Shown: positions 56,517 through 64,000 of the stretch, piece after piece
Layout of the letters: each line of letters begins with the position of its first letter
Numbering within the stretch: position 1 is the stretch's first letter
Assembly (NCBI GenBank): GCA_030549495.1
Contig: JAUIRK010000511.1
Coordinates: 842,001-906,000 of the forward strand
Direction: 5' to 3'
Source: Nectonema munidae
Lineage: Eukaryota > Nematomorpha > Nectonematoida > Nectonematidae
Length of the DNA stretch: 64,000 nt
Position numbers and translations under genes: made by a program
Notes under the pieces: generated by a model
Told to the model about the DNA's origin: nothing
The model's database searches: none
Seen by the model: the letters and a program-made list of their open reading frames with translations, nothing else

Positions 56517-58805
56517 GTGCCCCCCCCCTCGGGTCCATTTGGACCCAAAAAAATTTTTAATTGTATTTTTTTAACATTGTATTTTAAATCTTTCTGAAAA
56601 TTTAGCTATTCATTTTTTTTTATATTATTTAACACAACTGATAAGTATGAAACTGAAAAAAGTTTTCAATGCTTCAAAAATTAACAAGTTATCTAATGTA
56701 CCCATTGGGTCCATTTGGACCCATAAAAAGAAAAAATGGTATATTTGAATAATAAAATCATTTAATTTTATATAAAATGAAAAGGTAGTCAAATTATAAG
56801 TATAACACGTAAATGTCTGTATTTACAAATACTAATTGTAAAAAAATATTGATTTGAATGATTGAAATGATTTAAATTAAAATTTTTTGTGTGACTAAAT
56901 TTCAATTGTATTACATATAAAATATTGAATATATATGCATATCTTATATTATGTTTATATTATCATATATTTTAGATGAATATTATGTTTATATAATTTT
57001 TTTTAGAATTTACTTTTCATAATTTCTTTTATTTTTTTATCTTTCAAATCTGAAAATAAAATGTCTGAAGAAAGTATTCTTCATTCTGAATCTTCAAGCT
57101 TTTCTGCTAGTTGTTCTGCATCAAATAACAATCTCTCTACAAATACAAGTGTCTCTTCTTTTTCTTGTGATTCTTCAATCAACAATAATGATTCTTCAAG
57201 AACCTGTTTTTCTAAAGATGGTAAAATAGAATGGAAATTTTATTGTGATAGTACTACTAGCAAGAATAAAAGTGAGAATTTTATCAAATTAAAACCTGGA
57301 ACAACAAGTTATGCTATTTCTAGAATATCTGATATTTTTTTCTAGTTTCATGCTTTTTTTTCCACAAAAAAATTTAAATATTATTATCAAGTGTTCAAAT
57401 TCTAAAGGTGCTTTAAAGTTTGGAGAGGAATGGAAGGATCTTGATGAAACAGAAATTAGAGCTTACTTTGGAGTTTTGACACTTGCTGGCGTTTTTCGTT
57501 CTAAAAACGAACCAACAAAAAATCTTTGGCATCCAGAAAATGGAAGAAGCATTTTTCCAGCAATAATGTCAAGAAAAAGATTTGAAATAATTTCAAGTTC
57601 CTTGAGATTTGACGACATTTCTACAAGAAATATAAGAAAAGCAACAGACAAGTTTGCTCCTATTAAGAGATGTCTGGGAAGAATCGAGAGCAATTCCAGA
57701 AAAGCTATATAATCCAAAATTTTTCTTGACAATTGATGAACAATTGAGAAGCTACAAAGGTAGGTGTCCTTTTCGGCAATACATGTCTAATAAACCACAC
57801 AAATACGGATTAAAATTTTGGATTCTGTGCGATAATGAAAACCATTATGTTTGAAAGATTTTACCTTATCTTGGAAAGCAGCCCAATTCTAAAATTGAAA
57901 AAAATATTGCAGAAAAAGTTGTGCTTGGTTTATGCAAAGGATTGAAAGGACACAATGTGACATTTGATCAATTTTTTTCATCTTTTGGACTAAGTGAAAA
58001 ACTACTTTCAAAGCACAAAATAACATCAATTTCAAGCATTAGAAAAAACAAAACTTCACTTCCGTACAACTTTGCTTGTCACAAAAAGCGTCCCCTTTAT
58101 AGATCAATTTTTTGTTTTACAAAAAACTTCACTATTGTTTCTTATGTATCAAAGAAAAATAAATGTGTCGTTTTACAAAGCACGTATCATCATAATTCAA
58201 ACATTTTAGAGAACGAGAAAAAACTTCCTGAGATTATTTCAGACTACAATAAGTCAAAGGGAGGAGTTGATACATTTGATCAAATGTGTTCCAATTATAC
58301 AGTAGGAAGAAAAACAAATCGATGGCCTATAGTAGTATTTGGAAATATTTTGAATATTTCCGCTTTGAATGCTTATGCTTTGTTCACTGAATTACACCCA
58401 AATTGGATGGAAAAATGTAAATACAAAAGGCGTTTATTTTTGGTAGAACTTGGAAAAAGTTTGTCTTCAGCGATGATTGAAAAAAGAAAAACATTACCCA
58501 GAAACGTTGCATCTCAGAATATTATACATCTTGTAAAACCAAATCAAGAAATACCAAAAAAATAAAAAGAGAAAGATGTTATTTCTGTTCAAATGATAAT
58601 AAATTTGACACTTTTTGTGCAAAATGTACAAAATTTGTTTGCAAAAATCATCATCAAAAAGTGTGTAACCTTTGTATTCAATAAATTTTTTCAAATTTGT
58701 AATTTTTTTGAATGAAACCCCTATATTTTAACTAGTTAATATACATTGGGTCCATTTGGACCCAAAGAGTATATTCATTAATTTTTTTGATTGCACAAGG
58801 GTTAA
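56517..58805 (+). mobile_element. piggyBac element with terminal palindromes
   Basis: The right end is TTGCACAAGGG (to 58801) followed by TTAA. The left end is degraded: CTAA then TCTAGCGTGTGC with a C run, faintly like the reverse of the right end. The palindrome GGGTCCATTTGGACCC occurs at 56531-56546, 56707-56722 and 58748-58763, just inside both ends. A transposase gene fills 57061-58683. Confidence 0.8.
57061..58683 (+). pseudogene. piggyBac-type transposase with about three frameshifts and one stop
   Basis: ATG 57061 starts a serine-rich N-terminus (MSEESILHSESSSFSASCSA). Then come DLDETEIRAYFGVLTLAGVF and PAIMSRKRFEIISSSLRFDD, FFLTIDEQLRSYKGRCPFRQ (first D), HNVTFDQFFSSFGLSEKLLS (second D, with Q where N is usual), KSKGGVDTFDQMCSNYTVGR (third D) and a C-terminal finger CYFCSNDN...FCAKCTKFVCKNHH, ending CNLCIQ. 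Frame changes lie near 57345 (T run), near 57670 and near 58560 (A run); a TGA at 57852 replaces the W of HYVWKILPYLG. It looks recently dead; errors in homopolymers could explain two of the breaks. Confidence 0.9.
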
Positions 58806-59039
58806 ATAATAAGAATCTTTCAAATTTTCACATAATTATCATTCACGTCGCTCTGAAAACAACAATAAGGAAGTAAAGTTTTATACATGTAATCTCCACT
58901 TCTTTTCAACGAAAGAATGAACGATATGAAGTTGCTCAGTGGATCTATCACTTCTTTTGTACAAAAGAAGGAGTAGAGTAAGGTGTTGAATCCACCTAAC
59001 TGTTTCGGAACGATACATAAATACCGGATAAGATTGCAA

Positions 59040-59700
59040 TCTTTTTTTGATGTGGGAAAGCGTTACGGAGTAGAGATAATCAAAGCGTGCCTCTAGTCTA
59101 TATCAACCCCCTCCATGGCGCAGCAATTTGATCGGATTGATTCCGTTATGTTATTCAAGGTAATTTGGGAGCGATAGAATACGGATTGCCCTCTTCAGAG
59201 CATTCGGGAATTATGCGCCTCAATAGTAAAAGGCTTTGCCATACTCGAAGAGGAGGGAGCTCGTCCACGTCTCGTTAGGCTTTAACTTCATGTCCAAGCC
59301 AGCACACATCCCATGAAGCTTTTGGATAGAGTTTGAGATAATAATGACCGCGGATTGGAATCTTGTGAAATCTTGGTTGGTTGAGGGGCAATACTACTAC
59401 TTGATTGTAATCTAGGCCAATGGTTTGTCCATGCAATCCTTCTTGGTACAGTAACAGGCCCAAGAGTGAGGCTGTAAACGATGTCCAAAGAGATAAAAAG
59501 ACAAATCTGAGTCAGGCGGGCTTTTTGGCGAAAAGTGATGATTGACAATTAACATTTTTGAGAAAATCGATATTATGTGGTTTGATGTAAACACTCTTCT
59601 CCAGGCAAACAAGTTATCAAATTCTTGGAAGATCGATGCAGTTACCTCTAGTGACATTGATAAGCACCAATTCGACCAATCAAAGGACGCGTAATAACCT
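59040..59700. other. GC-richer stretch of unknown origin
   Basis: Less AT-rich than its surroundings, with minus-strand frames 59275-59463 and 59412-59657. The text (VVVLPLNQP, ASWDVCWLGHEVKA, ECSEEGN) vaguely recalls mitochondrial COX2, but the match is too weak to call. Unassigned. Confidence 0.3.
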
Positions 59701-61869
59701 TGGCTTTTCGATAAAGGAGAAAACGAGAAATTTAGCTTTGATTTTTAGAGTAGTGAGATATCTGTCGTCATTGATGGGTTAGTAAAGTGCGGAAGAATAC
59801 TTGACTACAAGTTTATTTCTTTCGAAACTTGATACTGGCGATGTTTGTAATGAGCTCTTACAGAATCTCCTTGCATTGATTCTTTTGAGTTCTCTTGCTT
59901 TAAAAACCAAAGCATAGATACAATATTCTTGTCGCATATAATTTTCTGATATAGTTTCAGTACATCTTTGACTGCTTCCGGACTAGTCTGTAAGCATTAT
60001 AACTATATATAGAAAGAACGAATAAACAAAACATTTCATTGAATGAATGATATTTTAAAGATATGTTTTCTAGCTAATACTGATTTGGTGTATGCATATA
60101 TTCTGGAGCACGCTGAAAGCGACATCCAGAGGTCTTAGGTTCAAATGATCGTAGAGGCAAATTATTTGCAGGAACTTTAATAAGATAGGCGACCCCTTGT
60201 GCCATCAATTTTAAAGTTCTTTGTTTCAATTCTTGATTAGTTTACATTACTATTATATAATGTATGCTCATCAACAAAATTTGATAGATTGAGACCTATT
60301 ATTATCTAACTTTTCAATGAAATCTCCTGCTCCCTGTAAGTAAGATATGTCAAATAAAATATATAGCATTTTTATTACGGTCACACTTCTCCCAGCAAGA
60401 TACCAAAATATAATGCTTATTTCACCATTGATCTGAACAGTGTTTGAGGTATTGAATCTAAAGACATACCTTGCTTCAACTAGAGGTGATGATTTTTACA
60501 CTTTTTCGCTGTTTTGCGATTATGTCTAGATTTTAAGTATTTCTTGATTTTGTTTTTATCTTGTTACTCTATTGCAATAATATTTAATACTTTGTTAAAA
60601 TTATTTTCATTTACATTGATTTAAAAAAAAATCTGAGAAACTTTTGAAAACCCCGTAAAATTGTTGCACATAAATAACTGAATTTAAAAATAAATGAGAC
60701 TTTTTGTTGTTTTCACTTTAACAGATTTTATATTTTAAAGAAATTTAAAGTAAGGGAATTTGATATAACTATTTACATACAGCAAACGCTATCAAAGTTG
60801 ATCGTGAAATAAATTCATATCTTCCCATATCTTTTAGCATCTTTTTTGTAAAAAGCCTGAATTATAACATTTTTGTTTTTCATTGTAGAAGTTTCAATAT
60901 TCATCCTACCAGATGTGCATTTTTCCTGAATTCTATTTCTTTTTGCTTGAGCATTTCCTATCTACCTCCTTCCTTGAAGTCGGTAAGATGATGAATATAT
61001 AATCTGTTTTGACGACCGCGTGAAATCAGGGGTCAACTAAAAAACCGGCCCAGTTATTGTACCCTGGCTTAATGTAATTCGGTTTAAACCAATTGAAAAG
61101 ACTTATTTTTTAACTGGGGTTTACAAGATAGTGAAAGAAAATTTATTTAACGAACATTTAGGAAAAATATCTAAATTTTCACATGTTTAAAAGCTTTTTC
61201 TTACACAAGTTTGTTTATTGTTTTTTGACCAAGTAAATCTAAATGTTGAAGACCATCTTTTCGATTGAAGCTGAACTTGCACGAAAAATGTGTAAGTTTA
61301 TGATAAATGAATAAAAATTAACACACATCTTTTTGTCTAATTATTATTTTCCACCAATCTGAAGATGAAACATTTTTCATATTTTGATCAAATATGTGCT
61401 TTTCGAAAGAAATTGGCATTTCGTAGTTTGAAATGAAAATACAGTGGCTTATAATTTTTGTTTCTTTTTTGAAACCATTCATTCCTCTACAAAATTTTCT
61501 GGATTAAAATCTATTCTCAATTCATTATTGTCTAAACTCTAAATATTTATGATCGGTAATCTTCGCAAGAAAATTGAAAGGTTTCATTGCTGCATAAAAT
61601 CTAGTTTTTATTGAAAAAGGAAAATTTACTTAAACAATGATTTTTGAGAAGCATTGGCCAGCTAAACAATGCATCAGAAATACAACAACGCTAACCTTGT
61701 AATTCGTATCAATCTTTAATACATATTCAGTTTCTCCTCTTTATAAAAACAGAATCTTTCCTTCATGATCTGGACATTCTTTTTAACATTCATAGGTGTT
61801 CTTATCTCCAAATAAAGTGAGTGATTATAATTTGCAATCAATTTACTTGTAAGATTTCACCTTGTTTCA

Positions 61870-62316
61870 CTACTACTTTGAGGCGCAGGGCCGTCTTTTT
61901 CTTTTAGTAAACCAAGATCTTTATGGACGCTTCTATAGTGTTTTTGTACTTCAGCAACATTTTTTGCCAAACCATTTTTCTCTGCATCTTTTTCTTCTAG
62001 CAGAGCAATTACTCTAATCTAACTTCTTTGATTGCTTTTTCTGCTACTTCAAGGCAGTATTCACAAGTTGTTTTATTCGCGGTAGAATCAATAATAATAT
62101 TGAGGAGGAAACTTTTCTTTCCTCTATGAACTGGATGAACCATATTTCGATCGTTTTTTTAATTTCACCAAGTGTCTTGACATAAACTTACAGTTTCGTA
62201 GATTTTTAACTCTTGAGTAACGATTTCATCTACTTCCTTTTAAATTTCTTCTAGCAAAGTGTCTGTTTTTTTCACTAAGAGACGTGTAACCAGGTTTTTG
62301 TTGTTTTTTAGCCCCT
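61870..62316 (-). pseudogene. Unassigned coding-like fragment
   Basis: Minus-strand text is clearly protein-like in two frames: NKNLVTRLLVKKTDTLLEEI, KEVDEIVTQELKIYETVSL, STANKTTCEYCLEVAEKAIK and then RVIALLEEKDAEKNGLAKNV, AEVQKHYRSVHKDLGLLKEK, DGPAPQSSSETR followed by a stop. It is a helical, charged protein with one CxxC. Two stops and one frame change make it a pseudogene or a fragment of a transposon-borne gene. I do not recognise the family. No poly-A tail or target duplication is obvious. Confidence 0.5.
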
Positions 62317-62494
62317 TGATTACACCATCTCATTATCAGTGTAATCAATCAGTTCATTACAGAGAGAGAGAGAAAAAGTAATTATGTATAATTAATAGAT
62401 GAGATATTTGAAGCCCGCTTTATACTTTAACTTTTACATTGTGACATATTAGGCAAACTTTGTTTTTTTTCATTTCTTGAATTCTTTATAGGTC

Positions 62495-62645
62495 GCAGGT
62501 GTTAGACCCCGCGGATTTCATTCCAAAGGTTTCAGGTTCAATTCCCGATGTATCCGTAATAGAATTTTTTGTTGTTTAATCTGATGCCGTCCCGTTGACG
62601 TCAGGAAGGGTATTCTATTATGAAATGCATCAAATTCAAATAAAA
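62495..62645 (+). mobile_element. tRNA-derived SINE of another family
   Basis: GTCGCAGGTGTTAGACCCCG, B box GGTTCAATTCCCG, then CTGATGCCGTCCCGTTGACG and TCAGGAAGGGTATTCT. The GCCGTCC..GACGTCAGGAAGGG tail is a widespread motif in SINE and LINE 3' ends of animals. Confidence 0.6.
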
Positions 62646-63494
62646 AGTCCGCAAATTTGTGTGTCAAACAAAGGACGTTAAACGAAATTTTTTCATTCCT
62701 GAATTCTTTATAAAAATGGGTCAAAGCGAAAATGAAGATTGAAAGGTAAGTGCCGTAAAAGCAGTAGATAAATTTAGAAAATGTCTTTTTACCTGTGTTG
62801 ATTTTTGTTTGAGACCTCTTTCTTACCTGATCATTTTATTTGAAACCTCCAAATACTTCTTTGAAATTTTATGTGGATTCGGAAACGATTCATATTAGTT
62901 GTCAAAAGTTGGTACTATTTTCCAAAAAGTTGATTTAATAAGTAAAATTATATTATACACACAAAATACAAACGTATATATATATGTGTGAAAATTGATT
63001 TATTTTTGTTATTTAAGGATTCCTGTGACGTCATTTTTGGTGCCTTGTTCTTCGCCTACACTAATCTTTATTCTCCCAGTGTGTCTCGTTCTTACTCTGT
63101 TCTGTATTATCCTATCCTTTGGCTTCTCTTATAACATGACATAAAATATACACGATATCAAAGACAAGTGGACTATTTTTCTATACCATATATATATTAT
63201 TATTTATATGGTATATGGATCTTGAAATGCAATATTCTTACATCCATTCACCATTTTCTCTCCTATTGGCCGCTTTTTGAAGCACCTTTTTCATTCCTTG
63301 ATGTGTCGTCATTTGGCAAAGTGGTGAGCACACATATATTTTATTTTTATCATTATTACTATTTACTTATCTCTAACCGATGAGAACAAATATTATTTAT
63401 TTGCTTGCATTTTGTGTGTGGAGTGTCTCGCATGCGCATAAACACTGTTTTGTGGCATCTAATGTTGAAGCCGCGTACACCAACGCTTTTTCAG

Positions 63495-63571
63495 GTTGCT
63501 CTTTTCAGAATCTTTACTTTGTTCAGCTCACTAACCCATCCCCCCTTTTCTGCACATTTCTTCATCTGTGA
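63495..63571 (+). CDS. Candidate last coding exon of the PCTAIRE-type kinase
   Basis: After a strong acceptor GCTTTTTCAG, GT completes the codon left by exon 9 (G|GT). The frame reads CSFQNLYFVQLTNPSPLFCT, FLHL, stop (TGA 63569-63571). The order S.F..L..(V)QL...P..F parallels SIFSLKEIQLQKDPGF after the kinase domain of CDK17. The match is short and the intron before it would be 7.7 kb. A poly-A signal AATAAA lies 117 bases after the stop. Alternatively the true last exon lies elsewhere or beyond 64000. Confidence 0.4.
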
Positions 63572-63687
63572 TACGAAATCCCATCCTCTAAACGTGTAAT
63601 GGAGAAACCTTTATTTTGTAAAGCAAAGCGTAAAAACTCTCTCTTTCTCCATGCCTTTATTATATTTTTACTGATATATTTAACAAA

Positions 63688-63693
63688 AATAAA
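63688..63693 (+). terminator. Possible polyadenylation signal
   Basis: AATAAA 117 bases downstream of the candidate stop codon of the kinase gene. In such AT-rich DNA the hexamer is frequent by chance. Confidence 0.3.
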
Positions 63694-64000
63694 AGTTTAT
63701 ATTTCCATTTCTCTTCTTTATACATATGTGTCATAAAACTACACTCCCAAAGCCTATACAAATTCCCTTTTTATTGAATTTATAGCTTGTTTTAAAAGTT
63801 TCCTTCTCATGGAATAAAGATTTTGAATATCTTGTCGTATTTGACATTAGAAAGGCGAATATAATGAATTTGTAAGGTGATTTAGATTTATTTGATTACA
63901 ACCGAAATTCATTATAGATCAACGCTTTCTTAAGTAACATAATAGGTATCGTATATATAATCTTGAGTTGACATTTTCTTTTTAAGAAAACATCAATCTA

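Larger units (their letters stand above)
55786..63494 (+). other. Kinase intron 9 (if the last exon is at 63495)
   Basis: Holds a LINE piece (56010-56470), a piggyBac element (56517-58801), an unassigned coding-like piece (61870-62316) and a SINE (62495-62645). The stretch 59040-59700 is GC-richer with two minus-strand frames of unclear origin. 60200-61860 shows nothing recognisable. Confidence 0.45.

Noticed and set aside
59090-59660. Possible nuclear copy of mitochondrial COX2 on the minus strand
   Set aside because: Short matches (VVLPLN, SW-V--LG-KA, CSE-GN) follow the COX2 order, but the regions between do not align, the TGA-for-W pattern is absent and the similarity could be chance. 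Left as unknown.
60085-60150. tRNA-like B box GGTTCAAATGA
   Set aside because: No A box, stem or family tail; too little to call a SINE or tRNA.

Overview
The window is AT-rich eukaryotic DNA: spliced genes with GT-AG introns, no operons, and dense decayed transposons. The mix (many TTAA-inserting piggyBac-type elements, hAT and Tigger elements, tRNA-derived SINEs, non-LTR fragments) points to an arthropod. A parasitic copepod such as a sea louse is my best guess, but this is inference and no marker gene proves it.

The only host gene I can support is a PCTAIRE-type cyclin-dependent kinase (CDK16/17/18 group) on the + strand. It runs from an ATG at 31541 to a likely last exon ending at 63571, about 32 kb. 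Nine coding exons join with matching splice phases (31541-31745, 33744-34225, 41264-41446, 45169-45283, 48210-48367, 51241-51364, 52191-52311, 52366-52583, 55606-55785); a tenth (63495-63571) is a weaker candidate. Together they would give about 620 residues: a long low-complexity N-terminus with the KRLSLP and RRxSLxEIGFG signatures of the family, then a full kinase domain with glycine loop, VALK lysine, PCTAIRE helix, [11 protein letters not shown] and a PPE in the APE position. The stretch just after the C-lobe motif GVGCILYEM is unlike known relatives.

Layout: 1-31.4 kb is a transposon graveyard upstream of the gene: LINE RT piece (1-420), a nearly whole piggyBac transposase (1454-3118) beside a piece of another lineage (3258-3780), a broken Ty3/Gypsy-type fossil (4.1-5.7 kb), two MULE-like remnants (5.7-6.7 and 9.8-10.9 kb), a hAT (8239-9419), a Tigger element from 12.39 kb split by two tandem arrays (14.05-14.83 and 15.47-16.84 kb), SINEs, a LINE ORF1-like piece, a hAT with perfect 8-bp duplications (19.55 kb), and a piggyBac (21301-24974) containing a hAT inserted in its 3' end (23003-24687). 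From 31.5 to 63.6 kb the kinase exons sit among introns holding TTAA MITEs, hAT MITEs, SINEs, foldback repeats, a LINE piece and another piggyBac (56.5-58.8 kb).

The most interesting pattern is a set of at least nine small TTAA-flanked elements in three families. The terminal repeats differ, but each family has a palindrome near one end and CGTCTGC boxes inside; two families share almost the same three-box spacing. The larger piggyBac elements here also carry terminal palindromes, each of a different sequence.
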